Source of the DNA: Pseudomonas entomophila
Lineage (GTDB): Bacteria > Pseudomonadota > Gammaproteobacteria > Pseudomonadales > Pseudomonadaceae
Assembly: GCF_013523165.1 (NCBI RefSeq)
Contig: NZ_JAAMQI010000001.1
Span: forward strand, 310,001 to 374,000
Length of the DNA: 64,000 nt
Direction of reading: 5' to 3'
The position numbers and the translations under genes are program-made. Under the pieces are notes generated by a model. That model did no database searches. It saw only the letters and a list, made by a program, of their open reading frames with translations, and was not told the origin of the DNA. Positions 30,238 to 40,516 of the stretch are shown here, piece after piece; the first letter of the stretch is position 1; each line of letters opens with the position of its first letter.

Positions 30238-31248
30238 ATGCCCATTGGCCTGCAAGGCTCCCTGATGGTGGACATCGCCGGCACCTGGCTGACCGCCGAG
30301 GACCGGCACCTGCTGCGTCAGCCCGAAGTAGCGGGCCTGATCATCTTCGCACGCAACATCGACAGCCCCCGGCAGGTGCGTGAACTGTGCGCGTCCATTC
30401 GCGCCATACGGCCTGACCTGATCCTGGCCGTCGATCAGGAGGGCGGGCGGGTCCAGCGTCTGCGTCAGGGCTTCGTGCGCTTGCCCGCCATGCGCGCCAT
30501 CGGCGAATGCGCCAATGCCTCGTCGTTGGCCGAAGCCTGTGGTTGGCTGATGGCGACCGAAGTGCTGGCAGCAGGCCTGGACCTGAGCTTCGCACCTGTG
30601 CTCGACCTCGATCACCAGCGTAGCGCCGTGGTCGGCACCCGCGCCTTCGAGGGTGATCCGCAGCGTGTGGTGGCGCTGGCCGGTGCTTTCATTGACGGGA
30701 TGAAGGCGGCAGGCATGGCGGCCTGCGGCAAGCATTTCCCAGGCCATGGCTGGGCCGAGGCGGACTCGCACGTGGCCATTCCGACCGACGAGCGCAGCCT
30801 CGAGACGCTGCGGGCGGTCGACATGCTGCCGTTCGCGCGACTGGGTGATCGACTGGCCGCCGTGATGCCGGCCCACGTGATCTACCCTCAGGTCGACACA
30901 CTGCCTGCCGGGTTCTCGCGCCGCTGGTTGCAGGACATCCTGCGCGGTGAGCTGGGTTTCGACGGCGTGATTTTCAGTGATGACCTGTCGATGGCCGGTG
31001 CCCACGTGGTCGGCGATGCGGCCAGTCGCATCGAGGCCGCGCTCACGGCCGGGTGCGACATGGGGCTGGTCTGTAACGACCGTGCGGCGGCCGAGCTGGC
31101 CTTGTCGGCCGCCCAGCGTCTCGGCGTCAGTCCTTCGCCCCGTATCGCGCGGATGCGCGGCCGTGGCACGGCCGGTATCGACTACCGTGCGCAGCCGCGC
31201 TGGCTGGCGGCGCTGACGGCGCTCAAGGAAGCCGGCCTGGTCGAGTGA
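30238..31248 (+). CDS. nagZ: Beta-N-acetylglucosaminidase NagZ
   Basis: This 336-residue family-3 glycosidase removes GlcNAc from 1,6-anhydro muropeptides in the cytoplasm, as part of wall recycling and beta-lactamase induction. Motifs are DQEGGRVQRL and the catalytic-loop KHFPGHG; the FSDDLSM motif carries the nucleophile Asp. The start follows AAGGA. It pairs functionally with Slt and MltD, also in this window, which make its substrates. Confidence 0.95.
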   Translation: MPIGLQGSLMVDIAGTWLTAEDRHLLRQPEVAGLIIFARNIDSPRQVRELCASIRAIRPDLILAVDQEGGRVQRLRQGFVRLPAMRAIGECANASSLAEACGWLMATEVLAAGLDLSFAPVLDLDHQRSAVVGTRAFEGDPQRVVALAGAFIDGMKAAGMAACGKHFPGHGWAEADSHVAIPTDERSLETLRAVDMLPFARLGDRLAAVMPAHVIYPQVDTLPAGFSRRWLQDILRGELGFDGVIFSDDLSMAGAHVVGDAASRIEAALTAGCDMGLVCNDRAAAELALSAAQRLGVSPSPRIARMRGRGTAGIDYRAQPRWLAALTALKEAGLVE

Positions 31249-31337
31249 ACCTGTCGTCGAGCGGCCTTGCCGACGTTGCTGAACCGACGCGTGCCTCGCT
31301 CGGTCTATCCCAGCGGTTGACCCCTGAGGAGCGAGGC

Positions 31338-32342
31338 ATGCGTGGCAAGAACCTGACCTTGATGGCGCTGGCCATCGTGCTGTGCCAGCCGGCGCTCGGG
31401 CGTGAGTATCGCTACAGTGACGCCCACCTGCATTACGTGGATTTCTTCCAGGAAAGCGAAGGCATGCCGGCGCTGCTGAAGGCCATGGATGCCGCCGGCA
31501 TCGAGCATTCGATGATCTCGGGCATCCCGGTGGCGAAGAAGTGGCACGAGGACGAACCCAAGCGCCCTCGTTACTACGCCGGGGACGATGCGGCGGCGTA
31601 CTGGTACAGCGCCACGGACGTGTACGTGGCCGCTGCCTTGCAAGGCCTGCCGCCTGCGCAGCGTCAGCGCTTTCATCCCTTTCTGAGTGGCTTCAATCCG
31701 GTCGACAAGAATGCGGCCGCCCATGTCGAGCGCATGCTCGACCTGTACCCGGGTTTCTGGCAAGGCCTGGGCGAGGTCTTCACGCGCCATGACGACCTGA
31801 CGGCCCTGACCAGCGGTGATACACCACGGGCCAACAACGAAGCGATGGACCTGATCTACACGCTGGCCGCCAAGCGCGACCTGCCCGTGCTGGTGCATTC
31901 GAACATCACCTCCAAGCGCGAGCGCAACCCGCTGTACCTGGCTGAAATCGAAGGGCCATTGGGCAAGCATCCGCAGACGCGCTTCATCTGGGCGCACGCT
32001 GGTGCCAGCCTGGAAATCCACCGCCACCAGACGCAGATGGATTTCCTGCTGCCTGAGGTCACTCGATTGCTCGAGCACCATGCCAACCTGTTCATCGACC
32101 TGTCGTGGAGCGTGCGCGAGCCTTATCTGCTGGACGCGCAGGGCAAGCCTCGCCAGGCCTGGGTCGAGCTGGTCACGCGCTTTCCTGATCGCTTCCTGCT
32201 GGGCTCGGACGTGGTCGGGCGCTTCGACAGCCTGGGCGAGCAGATGCACGGTTTCGACGTGTTTCTCGATGCGCTGCCCGAACCCGTGGCGCGTCGGGTG
32301 GCGCGGGACAACTTCCTGGCGCTGTTGCCCAAAGCCAAATGA
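31338..32342 (+). CDS. Exported amidohydrolase-family protein
   Basis: The protein has 334 residues with an N-terminal signal peptide (about 1-22). It shows amidohydrolase-2 style elements: YSDAHLHYVDF (HxH metal motif), a FIWAHAGAS segment, and LGSDVVGRFDS near the C-terminus. I chose the ATG at 31338 (GAGGAGCGAGG upstream) over the ATG at 31245, which would destroy the signal peptide. It is probably a metal-dependent periplasmic hydrolase or decarboxylase; the substrate is unknown. It lies where P. aeruginosa has PA3004, a different gene. Confidence 0.7.
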   Translation: MRGKNLTLMALAIVLCQPALGREYRYSDAHLHYVDFFQESEGMPALLKAMDAAGIEHSMISGIPVAKKWHEDEPKRPRYYAGDDAAAYWYSATDVYVAAALQGLPPAQRQRFHPFLSGFNPVDKNAAAHVERMLDLYPGFWQGLGEVFTRHDDLTALTSGDTPRANNEAMDLIYTLAAKRDLPVLVHSNITSKRERNPLYLAEIEGPLGKHPQTRFIWAHAGASLEIHRHQTQMDFLLPEVTRLLEHHANLFIDLSWSVREPYLLDAQGKPRQAWVELVTRFPDRFLLGSDVVGRFDSLGEQMHGFDVFLDALPEPVARRVARDNFLALLPKAK

Positions 32343-32367
32343 CCGAGCGCAGGCAGGCGGAAACGCG

Positions 32368-32425
32368 AACGCCCCGCCTGCTTCGCGTGAGCAGGGCGCT
32401 CAGGTCGCGAAACGGGCGGGGCGTT
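32368..32425. terminator. Inverted repeat between convergent genes
   Basis: AACGCCCCGCC (32368-32378) and GGCGGGGCGTT (32415-32425) form a long stem, with a smaller hairpin CTGCT/AGCAG inside. It probably serves as the shared terminator for the amidohydrolase gene and fabB. Confidence 0.6.
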
Positions 32426-32444
32426 GCGTGTCGCCAGGGCGGTG

Positions 32445-33665
32445 TTACTGGCCCTGCCAGCGCTTGAGCACCAGGGTGGCGTTGGTGCCGCCGAAGCCGA
32501 AGCTGTTGCTCATGACCGTATCGATCTTGGCGTCTTCCTGGGTTTGGCGAACGATCGGCAGATCGGCGACCGCAGGGTCCAGCTCATCGATGTTGGCCGA
32601 GCCGGCGATGAAGTTGTTCTCCATCATCAGCATGCAGTAGATCGCCTCGTGCACGCCCGCAGCGCCCAGCGAGTGACCGGACAGGCTCTTGGTGGAGCTG
32701 ATGGCCGGTGCCTTGTCGCCGAACACTTCGCGCACGCCCTTCATCTCGGCAACGTCGCCGACCGGCGTGGACGTACCGTGAGTGTTCAGGTAGTCGATCG
32801 GTGCATCGACGGTGGACAGCGCCATCTGCATGCAGCGCACGGCACCTTCACCGCTCGGGGCGACCATGTCGTAACCGTCGGACGTGGCGCCGTAGCCCAC
32901 GACTTCGGCGTAGATCTTCGCGCCACGGGCCAGGGCGTGTTCGAGTTCCTCGACCACGACCATGCCACCACCACCGGCGATGACGAAACCGTCGCGGTCC
33001 GCATCGTACGCACGCGAGGCCAGCTCGGGCGTGTCGTTGCGCTTGCTCGACAGGGCGCCCATGGCATCGAACAGGAACGACTGGCTCCAGTGCTCTTCTT
33101 CACCGCCACCGGCGAAGACGATGTCCTGCTTGCCCATCTGGATCTGTTCCATGGCGGTGCCGATGCAGTGCGCGCTGGTGGCGCAGGCCGAGGCGATGGA
33201 GTAGTTCAGGCCCTTGATCTTGAACGGCGTGGCCAGGCAGGCCGAGACCGTGCTGCTCATGGTGCGGGTGACCCGGTAGGGGCCGACGCGCTTGACGCCT
33301 TTCTCGCGCAGGATGTCCAGCGCTTCCATCTGGTTCAGGGTCGACGCGCCGCCGGAGCCGGCGATCAGGCCCGTTCGTGGGTTCGACACCTGCTCTTCGC
33401 TCAGGCCCGAATCCTTGATCGCGTCGGCCATCGCCAGGTAGGCGTAGGCGGCTGCATGGCCGACGAAGCGGAAGACCTTGCGGTCGATCAGTTCTTCGAG
33501 GTTGAGGTCGATCGAGCCGGACACCTGGCTACGCAGCCCCATTTCCTTGTATTCCGGGTTGAAACGAATGCCCGGACGGCTGTTGCGCAGGTTTTCGGTG
33601 ACGGTAGCTTTGTCATTGCCCAGGCACGACACGATGCCCAGACCAGTGATAACGACGCGGCGCAT
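32445..33665 (-). CDS. fabB: Beta-ketoacyl-ACP synthase I FabB
   Basis: This 406-residue condensing enzyme has catalytic Cys161 (SACATSAHC), the two His residues in [11 protein letters not shown] and [11 protein letters not shown], and the [13 protein letters not shown]-terminus. It elongates unsaturated intermediates made by FabA. It is 11 bases downstream of fabA in a two-gene operon. Confidence 0.97.
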   Translation of the reverse strand: MRRVVITGLGIVSCLGNDKATVTENLRNSRPGIRFNPEYKEMGLRSQVSGSIDLNLEELIDRKVFRFVGHAAAYAYLAMADAIKDSGLSEEQVSNPRTGLIAGSGGASTLNQMEALDILREKGVKRVGPYRVTRTMSSTVSACLATPFKIKGLNYSIASACATSAHCIGTAMEQIQMGKQDIVFAGGGEEEHWSQSFLFDAMGALSSKRNDTPELASRAYDADRDGFVIAGGGGMVVVEELEHALARGAKIYAEVVGYGATSDGYDMVAPSGEGAVRCMQMALSTVDAPIDYLNTHGTSTPVGDVAEMKGVREVFGDKAPAISSTKSLSGHSLGAAGVHEAIYCMLMMENNFIAGSANIDELDPAVADLPIVRQTQEDAKIDTVMSNSFGFGGTNATLVLKRWQGQ

Positions 33666-33676
33666 GCGAATAACCC

Positions 33677-34192
33677 TTAGAAGTTGTCAGTGGAGGTGAA
33701 CACGCCGACCCGCAGGCCTTCGGCGGTGTAGATCTCGCGGCCGTCGACGCTGACCGAACCATCGGCGATGGCCATGTTCAGCTTGCCTTTGAGCACGCGC
33801 TTGATGTGAATGTTGTAGGTCACCTTCTTGGCGGTCGGCAGGACCTGGCCGAAGAATTTCACCTCGCCCGAACCCAGCGCGCGGCCGCGGCCCGGCAGGT
33901 CCTGCCAGCCGAGGAAGAAACCGACCAACTGCCACATGGCGTCCAGGCCCAGGCAGCCTGGCATCACCGGGTCGCCTTCGAAATGGCAGGCGAAGAACCA
34001 CAGGTCAGGATTGATGTCCAGCTCGGCGACCAGCTCACCCTTGCCATACTTGCCACCTTCGGCACTGATGTGCGTGATGCGGTCGACCATCAGCATGTTG
34101 GGGGCGGGCAGTTGCGCATTACCTGGGCCGAACAGCTCACCGCGACTGCAGCGCAGCAGGTCTTCCCGGGTAAAGGCGTTTTGTTTGGTCAT
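33677..34192 (-). CDS. fabA: 3-hydroxydecanoyl-ACP dehydratase/isomerase FabA
   Basis: This 171-residue hot-dog enzyme carries the catalytic His70 and Asp84 at the same positions as E. coli ([20 protein letters not shown]). It dehydrates and isomerises to the cis-3 decenoyl-ACP that starts unsaturated fatty acid synthesis. GGAGCTCGC precedes its start. Its upstream gap (34193-34399) carries two inverted repeats. Confidence 0.97.
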   Translation of the reverse strand: MTKQNAFTREDLLRCSRGELFGPGNAQLPAPNMLMVDRITHISAEGGKYGKGELVAELDINPDLWFFACHFEGDPVMPGCLGLDAMWQLVGFFLGWQDLPGRGRALGSGEVKFFGQVLPTAKKVTYNIHIKRVLKGKLNMAIADGSVSVDGREIYTAEGLRVGVFTSTDNF

Positions 34193-34338
34193 GCGAGCTC
34201 CTCAATAATCCCCAAGGTGGCGGGGGCAATCTTCCCGGCCTGGCCCGAGCCTAATGAGCATCGGGTCGGCAGCCTACAGGTAGACTATTGCGTTGTGGTG
34301 AAAGTCACAGTGGATCGGTGATCAGGTACAAGTGTGCA

Positions 34339-34358
34339 CTGAAAAGACGTATTTTCAG
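34339..34358. promoter_or_regulatory. Inverted repeat upstream of fabA
   Basis: CTGAAAA and TTTTCAG face each other around six bases, about 150 bp before the fabA start. It may be an operator for the fabAB operon or the terminator of the sensor-kinase operon; I cannot name a cognate regulator. Confidence 0.35.
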
Positions 34359-34377
34359 GTGCGACGGGCATCCTGTC

Positions 34378-34392
34378 CAGTCTTTAAGACTG
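34378..34392. promoter_or_regulatory. 15-bp palindrome after the hybrid kinase gene
   Basis: CAGTCTTTAAGACTG has seven-base arms around one base and lies just past the hybrid-kinase stop at 34400. It has no T tract behind it on the minus strand, so it is more like an operator or a weak terminator. Confidence 0.3.
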
Positions 34393-34399
34393 CCGCACT

Positions 34400-36328
34400 T
34401 TAGCATTTATCGCCAGTCACGGCAGTTCGAGTGGACGTCCAGCGGTCGAGCACACGTCGTAAATCGCTACGTTGGAAGGGCTTTGCGAGGTAATCGTCCA
34501 TGCCTGCGTCCAGGCAGCGCTGACGATCGCCCGGCGCAGCACTGGCGGTGAGGGCGATGATCGGCACCTGCTGACCATGGGGCAGGTGCCGGATGCGGCG
34601 CGTCGCTGCGAAGCCATCCAGGCCGGGCAGACGGCAGTCCATCAGGATCGCGTCGAACCGCCGCTGCTCGACCGCATCGATCGCCTGCTGCCCGTCACCG
34701 GCGACCTGGGTGTGGTAGCCCAGGCTGTGGAGCATGGCGAGGGTCACGGTCTGGTTCACGGCATTGTCCTCGACCACCAGCACCTCGCGGTCCTGGCCCG
34801 GTGCGGTATCGCCTTCGGCAGGCTCGCCCGGTTCGACGTCGGGAGAGGCCCAGCGCAAGGGCAGCGTCAGGGTGAACGTCGACCCATGGTGTTCGTGGCT
34901 CTGCGCCTGCAGTCGGCCGCCCATGCGTTCGGCGAGCGTACGGGCGATCGACAGCCCCAGGCCGGTGCCGCCGTAGCGCCGGGAGATCGAACTGTCGGCT
35001 TGCTGGAAGGCCACGAACATCGCCTCCAGGCGCGACGGGTCGATGCCGATGCCGGTGTCGCACACCGCGCAGGTCAGCTCGAGGGCCTGGGAGGTAAGCC
35101 GGCGCCACTGCACCTCGACGGTGACGTGCCCCTGTTCGGTGAACTTCAACGCGTTGCCGATCAGGTTCAAAAGAATCTGCCGGATACGGGTCGGATCGCC
35201 GATGACCTGCAAGGCGTCCACACCTTTGGCCAGGTGCGTCTCCAGTTGCAGGCCGCGCGCCCGCGCCAGGTGCTGGAAGGCGTGCACGCATCGGCTGACC
35301 AGGTCGCCCGGGGCGAACGCGACCGCTTCCAGCTGCACGCTCGTGCGCTCCAGGCGCGAAAAGTCGAGGATGTCGTTGATGACCTTGAGCAGGTGGCCGG
35401 TCGATTCGCTGGCCACCGTGGTGTATTCGGCCTGCTCGCGGGTCAAGTCGGTGGTCTGCAGCAGTTGCAGCATGCCCAGCACCCCGTTCATGGGGGTGCG
35501 CAGTTCGTGGCTCATCATGGCCAGGAAGTCGGACTTGGCCCGGTTGGCCTGCTCGGCCTCCTCGCGCGCCTGGACCAGTTGGGCGATCGCTTGCTGCTGT
35601 TCGCGGCTGGCACGGTCCAGGGCGCTGGCCAGGCTGTTGATGTGACGGGCCAGGCGCCCCAGTTCGTTGTCGTCCGCCACCGGCAAGGGCGTATCGAAAT
35701 CACCCTGCTGGAGCGCCTTGACGGTTTGCGCCATGTCGCTGATCGGCTGTGCCAGGCTACGGGCCAGACGTCGCGCGAGGACGAAGGTGAAGGCCAGCGC
35801 GCACAGCGCCAGGATGATCGCCTTGATGACGATCTCCTGCTGCCGTTCGTTGAACGCATCGTCGGACATGCCGACGATCACCCGGCCCAGGTAATCGTCG
35901 CCGACCTGCGGCGCAGGGTATTTGCCCTGGCCGAGAAAATCGTTGTCCAGGACGATGCGCTGGAGGCGGATCGGAGCCTGAAAGACTTCGATGCGCTGCG
36001 GTCGCGGGGTGCCTGCGTCCGGTTGCTCGACATAGGTCAGGATGTGATTGCGGCTGTCCTGCACCTCGAGAAAGCGCACGTGCGGGATGCTCAAGGTAGC
36101 GCGCATCAGGCTGTCGAGCACCTGGCTGTTGCCGGAGATCACCCCGTATTCCGACGCCGGTGCCAGTTGGCTGGCGATCAGCTGCCCGGTGTGGTTGAGC
36201 TCCTGGCGCAGATCCTGGATACGCACGAAAGTGAAGAAGCCGATCAGCAGCAGGGTCAGCAACAGCGCTGGCCCCAGGCTGATGAGCTGGGTACGGGTCT
36301 GGATGCCCCAGTTCAGGCGCAAGCTCAT
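34400..36328 (-). CDS. Hybrid sensor kinase of the PA1611/BarA type
   Basis: The protein has 642 residues. TM1 is at about 18-36, a BarA-like periplasmic sensor runs to about 165, TM2 is at about 168-186, then HAMP. The HisKA has phospho-acceptor His274 ([13 protein letters not shown]), the HATPase has DTGIGI and GTGLGLSI motifs, and the C-terminal receiver has Asp564 (ILMDCRLPG). No Hpt domain is present, so it needs a separate phosphotransfer protein. In P. aeruginosa the neighbour of fabA is PA1611, which acts on the RetS/GacS-HptB network. Here it overlaps the binding-protein gene by four bases (ATGA). The start was chosen for that overlap and the MSLRLNWG anchor start. Confidence 0.88.
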   Translation of the reverse strand: MSLRLNWGIQTRTQLISLGPALLLTLLLIGFFTFVRIQDLRQELNHTGQLIASQLAPASEYGVISGNSQVLDSLMRATLSIPHVRFLEVQDSRNHILTYVEQPDAGTPRPQRIEVFQAPIRLQRIVLDNDFLGQGKYPAPQVGDDYLGRVIVGMSDDAFNERQQEIVIKAIILALCALAFTFVLARRLARSLAQPISDMAQTVKALQQGDFDTPLPVADDNELGRLARHINSLASALDRASREQQQAIAQLVQAREEAEQANRAKSDFLAMMSHELRTPMNGVLGMLQLLQTTDLTREQAEYTTVASESTGHLLKVINDILDFSRLERTSVQLEAVAFAPGDLVSRCVHAFQHLARARGLQLETHLAKGVDALQVIGDPTRIRQILLNLIGNALKFTEQGHVTVEVQWRRLTSQALELTCAVCDTGIGIDPSRLEAMFVAFQQADSSISRRYGGTGLGLSIARTLAERMGGRLQAQSHEHHGSTFTLTLPLRWASPDVEPGEPAEGDTAPGQDREVLVVEDNAVNQTVTLAMLHSLGYHTQVAGDGQQAIDAVEQRRFDAILMDCRLPGLDGFAATRRIRHLPHGQQVPIIALTASAAPGDRQRCLDAGMDDYLAKPFQRSDLRRVLDRWTSTRTAVTGDKC

Positions 36329-37218
36329 GGCGACGTGCCTTCTTCGGTCAGGGCCAGCCCGGCGGCCTTCGTGTCGATCGGGCCCAGGCCGAGCGCCCGC
36401 GCCACCTGCTGGTTGCCGAGCACACCGAAGCGGGCAGGGTAATGGCTGCGGGGCCACAGGCTCGGCGGCCGATCCAGCAACTGATCGAGTTCGCTCAGCC
36501 AGTCCTGCTGGTCACTGTAGGTGGTGGCCAGGGCGCCCGCGCGCACGAAGCCGGCACTGGGGCCGATCAGGGCCAGTTGCCGGCCATAACTGCTCAGCAG
36601 CACGTTCTTCGCGGTCTTGGAGTTGTAGACGTCAGGGTCATCCAGGCCGAGCAGCACGTCGCTGCTGGCCAGAATCTGTTGCAGCGGACGATTGTCGGTC
36701 GGCTGCTGCCAGGCCTGGGCCACGACTTCCAGGTCGAGCGGTGCGGCGGCGCGGTTGAGCTCGGCCAGCAGAAAGCCGCTGTCGTTGCCATGCAGGACGC
36801 CGACGCGGCGCGCCGTGGGCAGCAGGTAGCGTATCAGGCGCAACTGCCTGTCCAGGGGTGGGTCGCTCCACAGCAGGCTGAGGAACCCAGGCCGCGCCGC
36901 ACCCAGGCGGCGCTGCGCCTGGACGCGGCTGACGCGCAGGGCCAGGGCAGGGGGGCCGGCATTTTCGCCCAGCCGCCACTCGAGCGCGTCGGCATCGAGC
37001 AGAATCAGCCGCGTCTCGGGCGTGAGCCGGGCAGGGCGCGGCAGTTGCGTCACCGTTTCGAAGCGCACGTGGTCGGCAGGGCGACGCGCCTGCAGCGCCT
37101 CGGCGAACGCCCGCATGCTCGGCTCTTCCCGCGCGCCCACCACCAGCACTTCGTGTGCCGAAAGCGAACCCAGCGGGCAGACCAGCGTCAGCAGCGCCAG
37201 ACACCACCAGCGCCTCAT
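36325..37218 (-). CDS. ABC-type substrate-binding protein
   Basis: The protein has 297 residues with a signal peptide (1-21, SLSA). It has a two-lobed fold of the ABC_sub_bind kind with the segment [20 protein letters not shown] and the hinge-like [26 protein letters not shown]. No permease or ATPase gene is nearby, which argues against simple transport and for sensing. It starts at the stop codon of the receptor gene (position 37218 is shared) and overlaps the kinase start by four bases. A direct input to the kinase sensor domain is my inference. Confidence 0.75.
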   Translation of the reverse strand: MRRWWCLALLTLVCPLGSLSAHEVLVVGAREEPSMRAFAEALQARRPADHVRFETVTQLPRPARLTPETRLILLDADALEWRLGENAGPPALALRVSRVQAQRRLGAARPGFLSLLWSDPPLDRQLRLIRYLLPTARRVGVLHGNDSGFLLAELNRAAAPLDLEVVAQAWQQPTDNRPLQQILASSDVLLGLDDPDVYNSKTAKNVLLSSYGRQLALIGPSAGFVRAGALATTYSDQQDWLSELDQLLDRPPSLWPRSHYPARFGVLGNQQVARALGLGPIDTKAAGLALTEEGTSP

Positions 37219-39326
37219 CAGAACTGCAGCTCCGCACTGAAGCTCAGGCGACGGCGGCTGTCGTAGCGATTCTGCGCGAGCGTGGTCGGTTCGTCGTCCA
37301 GCCGCTGCTGCCAGAGCGCAGCCAGTTCCAGGCGGTTGCCTTGCCAGCGCAGGCGCTTGGCCAGGCGCAGGTCGGCACGTTCGTAACGGTAGCCGTTGAG
37401 GGCATCGTCGCCCAGGTAGAACACCCCGCTCGACCAGCCATCGCCCCAGTCGCGCAGCCAGGCGACCGAGCCGCTGTTGCGCGCGGTGAGCTGGCGATCG
37501 GCAGGCGCGCTGGCCCAGGCGTCGACGTAGGCATAGGTCACGCGCAGCCGGTCTTCGAGGGTCGCCTGCCAATCGAGCTGCGCTTCGCTCCCGGTGAACC
37601 GCGCGCGGTTGGCGTTGCTGGCAATGTACTGGTTGTTGCGCAGCGGCTCGCTGATCATGCCGGTGATCTCGTCATGGAACAGCTTGAGGTCGACGTTCAG
37701 GTCCAGGGCGGTGAAATAGCCGTTATAGCCGATCTCGCGCGAGCGCATGCGCTCCTGGTCCAGGTCGCCCGGGCCACGCGTCTTGACGAAATACTCGGCC
37801 TGACGCTGACCGAACGCGGCTGGGGTCAGGTGGTTGACCCGGTAGCTCCAGTTGACGTTGTTCTCGAACATGTCCGGCGAGCGCACGGCCTCGGCATACA
37901 CCAGGCGCAGGCCATGGCGCGGGGTGATGAGGTAGTTGAGCGCCACGCGTGGCGTGAACGACTCCCCGGACAGGCGACTGTCCTCGAGCATGGCGCCGCC
38001 CTGGAGGATCCAGCGGTCATCGAGACGCCATTCCAGCTGGCCAAACGCCCGCCAGGTCTGGTCGTCCAGGCTGCCATCGAAATAGGTCCGCGAATCGGCG
38101 CGATCGTAGCGGTAGCCCAGGCCGCTGAGCAGTCGCAGGCTGTCGGTCAGGCTCAGGGTGTCCTGCAGCTCGAGGTCGTAGCGCGACTCGCGGGTGCTCT
38201 GGTCGACATCGCCGCACACCACCTGGTCGCCCCCTTGATGGTCCCACTGGTCCTTGACCTGGTCACGTAGCGCCTGGCGCTCGGGGTCGGCGCTGCTCGG
38301 CGGGTTGGCGATGCCGCGCGCCACCTGCTCGGCAAAGCCTGGATCCAGCTGCCAGAGACGGGTCAGCTCCGGACTGAACGACAGCGCGGCATCGCAGGCC
38401 CGCCAGACCTGGCGCCGTTCGAAACGCTGCGCCGAAGCTTGCACGTGCAGGCTGTGCCGCGCATCGAATGCGATGTTCCAGCGCACCGAACCGGCGTAGT
38501 CGTCGGCTTCGACGTCGGCGTCCTTGCCGGCGGCGGCGACGTTGGGGAAGACCGCCTGGTAGGTGTAGGGCCGCTGGTTGCTGCCTTGCTTGGCCGCGAG
38601 CTGCCAGTCGAGACGCTGTCCGGGTGCCAGGGCCTGGCTGACGCTGAGGTTGAAGCGGCTCAAGCGTCGGCTGTCGCGGTAGTCGTGGCCGGACGCGTCC
38701 TGATCGAAACCATCGTCCGCCGCGCCCGACAGCGACAGGCGCGCATCGCCGCCGTCCCAGCCCAGGCCCTGGCTGGCGTACCAGTCGGCGATACCGTTCT
38801 GCCCACGGGTCACCTTCATCCGTGTGCCCTGGCTGTCGGCAGGCGCGCGGGTGAGGATGTTCACCACCGCCATCAAGGCATTGGCGCCGTAGCTCACCGT
38901 GTTCGGGCCGCGAAAGATTTCGATGCGTTCGATGTCCTCGAGGGCGACGGGGATGTCGCTCCAGTCCACCGTCGCCAGCCCGGCGCGGTACACCGAGCGG
39001 CCGTCGATCAGCACCTGCATGCGACGTGCGTCGCTGACGTTGCTGCCGTGATAGTTGACGGTCGGCTGGTTGCCGGCGCCGTAGCCGATCATCATGCCCG
39101 GCACCAGCCGCATCAGCTCGGGGATGTCCCGTGCGCCACTGGCGTGGATCAGCGCACTGTCGAGCACGGTCATGCTGCCCGGTACCGTGGCCGGCGACTG
39201 CCGCAGCCGTGTCGCGGTCAGCACCTCGGGCAGGGCTTGATCGTCGACGAACAAGTCATCGGCCAACGCCGGCCCGCATAGGGCAGCGGCCAGCAGAAGG
39301 GATCGGGAAGAGAAACCTGCGCGCAC
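37218..39326 (-). CDS. TonB-dependent outer-membrane receptor
   Basis: The protein has 702 residues, with a signal peptide (1-22). The plug domain has LPEVLTATRLRQSPATVPGS, RRMQVLIDGRSVYRAG and EIFRGPNTVSYGANALMAVVNI, and a beta-barrel ends in Phe (SFSAELQF). The best overall likeness is to cobalamin/ferric-siderophore-type or small-ligand receptors; the ligand is unknown. No Fur-box-like site is seen in the 150-bp upstream gap shared with gpsA. It is the first gene of the receptor-binding protein-kinase operon. Confidence 0.9.
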   Translation of the reverse strand: MRAGFSSRSLLLAAALCGPALADDLFVDDQALPEVLTATRLRQSPATVPGSMTVLDSALIHASGARDIPELMRLVPGMMIGYGAGNQPTVNYHGSNVSDARRMQVLIDGRSVYRAGLATVDWSDIPVALEDIERIEIFRGPNTVSYGANALMAVVNILTRAPADSQGTRMKVTRGQNGIADWYASQGLGWDGGDARLSLSGAADDGFDQDASGHDYRDSRRLSRFNLSVSQALAPGQRLDWQLAAKQGSNQRPYTYQAVFPNVAAAGKDADVEADDYAGSVRWNIAFDARHSLHVQASAQRFERRQVWRACDAALSFSPELTRLWQLDPGFAEQVARGIANPPSSADPERQALRDQVKDQWDHQGGDQVVCGDVDQSTRESRYDLELQDTLSLTDSLRLLSGLGYRYDRADSRTYFDGSLDDQTWRAFGQLEWRLDDRWILQGGAMLEDSRLSGESFTPRVALNYLITPRHGLRLVYAEAVRSPDMFENNVNWSYRVNHLTPAAFGQRQAEYFVKTRGPGDLDQERMRSREIGYNGYFTALDLNVDLKLFHDEITGMISEPLRNNQYIASNANRARFTGSEAQLDWQATLEDRLRVTYAYVDAWASAPADRQLTARNSGSVAWLRDWGDGWSSGVFYLGDDALNGYRYERADLRLAKRLRWQGNRLELAALWQQRLDDEPTTLAQNRYDSRRRLSFSAELQF

Positions 39327-39430
39327 GGTGTGATCTTGGTCAGTGTGAGGGCGGGCATGTTAACCGACGCGGCGGCTTTTGCCAGCGCCGGCCAGCGGTG
39401 ATTGTCACTGGCCCTGTGGTGCAGGCTCCG

Positions 39431-39436
39431 TATAAT
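39431..39436 (+). promoter_or_regulatory. -10 element (TATAAT) of gpsA
   Basis: A perfect TATAAT lies 41 bp before the gpsA start. No good -35 lies at 16-18 bases upstream. Confidence 0.5.
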
Positions 39437-39476
39437 GCCTTCATCACCTATCGACAGCGCTTTTGACGGATGGAAC

Positions 39477-40502
39477 ATGACTGGACAGCAAGCTGTAGCG
39501 GTGTTGGGAGGGGGCAGTTTCGGCACGGCGGTGGCGAACCTGCTGGCTGAAAACGGCGCACGCGTGTTGCAGTGGATGCGCGACCCCGCGCAGGCCGAAG
39601 CCATGCGAACGCACCGCGAGAACCCCCGCTACCTCAAGGGCATCCGCCTGCGCGACGGCGTCGAGCCGGTCACCGACCTGCTGGCCACGCTGCAGGCCTG
39701 CGACCTGGTGTTCGTCGCCCTGCCATCGAGCGCGTTGCGCAGCGTGCTGGCGCCCCATGCTGGCCTGCTCGACGGGCGCATGCTGGTCAGCCTGACCAAG
39801 GGCATCGAGGCGCACAGCTTCAAGCTGATGAGCCAGATCCTCGAGGAAATCGCGCCCAAGGCGCGGATCGGCGTGCTGTCCGGCCCCAACCTGGCGCGCG
39901 AGATCGCCGAACATGCCCTGACCGCCACCGTCGTGGCGAGCGAGGACGATGCCTTGTGTCAGCGCGTCCAGGCCGTGTTGCACGGGCGTACCTTCCGGGT
40001 CTATGCCAGCACCGACCGGCATGGCGTCGAGCTGGGCGGGGCGCTGAAGAACGTGTACGCCATCATCGCCGGCATGGCCGTGGCGCTGGGAATGGGCGAG
40101 AACACCAAAAGCATGCTGATTACCCGCGCGCTGGCCGAGATGACGCGGTTCGCGGTCAGCCAGGGGGCCAACCCCATGACGTTCATGGGCCTGGCCGGCG
40201 TGGGTGACCTGATCGTCACCTGCTCGTCGCCCAAGAGCCGCAACTACCAGGTCGGGCATGCCCTGGGGCAGGGCTTGAGCCTGGACGACGCCGTCAACCG
40301 TCTGGGCGAAGTCGCCGAAGGCGTCAACACGCTCAAGGTGCTCAAGGCCAAGGCCGAGGCGCTCGAGGTGTACATGCCACTGGTCGCCGGGCTGCACGCG
40401 ATCCTCTTCGAGGGCCGGACCCTCGACCAGGTGATCGAGTGGCTGATGCGTGCCGAACCCAAGACCGATGTCGATTTCATCTCCACCCGCGATTTCAACT
40501 GA
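39477..40502 (+). CDS. gpsA: Glycerol-3-phosphate dehydrogenase GpsA
   Basis: This 341-residue NAD(P)H-dependent enzyme makes glycerol-3-phosphate for phospholipid synthesis. The dinucleotide motif is [28 protein letters not shown] and [17 protein letters not shown] carry catalytic Lys residues, and [12 protein letters not shown] is conserved. The start at 39477 gives the canonical [11 protein letters not shown]. It heads a cluster with DUF4389 and sixA. Confidence 0.95.
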   Translation: MTGQQAVAVLGGGSFGTAVANLLAENGARVLQWMRDPAQAEAMRTHRENPRYLKGIRLRDGVEPVTDLLATLQACDLVFVALPSSALRSVLAPHAGLLDGRMLVSLTKGIEAHSFKLMSQILEEIAPKARIGVLSGPNLAREIAEHALTATVVASEDDALCQRVQAVLHGRTFRVYASTDRHGVELGGALKNVYAIIAGMAVALGMGENTKSMLITRALAEMTRFAVSQGANPMTFMGLAGVGDLIVTCSSPKSRNYQVGHALGQGLSLDDAVNRLGEVAEGVNTLKVLKAKAEALEVYMPLVAGLHAILFEGRTLDQVIEWLMRAEPKTDVDFISTRDFN

Positions 40503-40516
40503 CCTTGGAGCCTACC

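Noticed and set aside
34472..36442. 656-codon plus-strand frame opposite the hybrid kinase
   Set aside because: Kinase motifs on the minus strand are complete; the plus-strand frame is a shadow.
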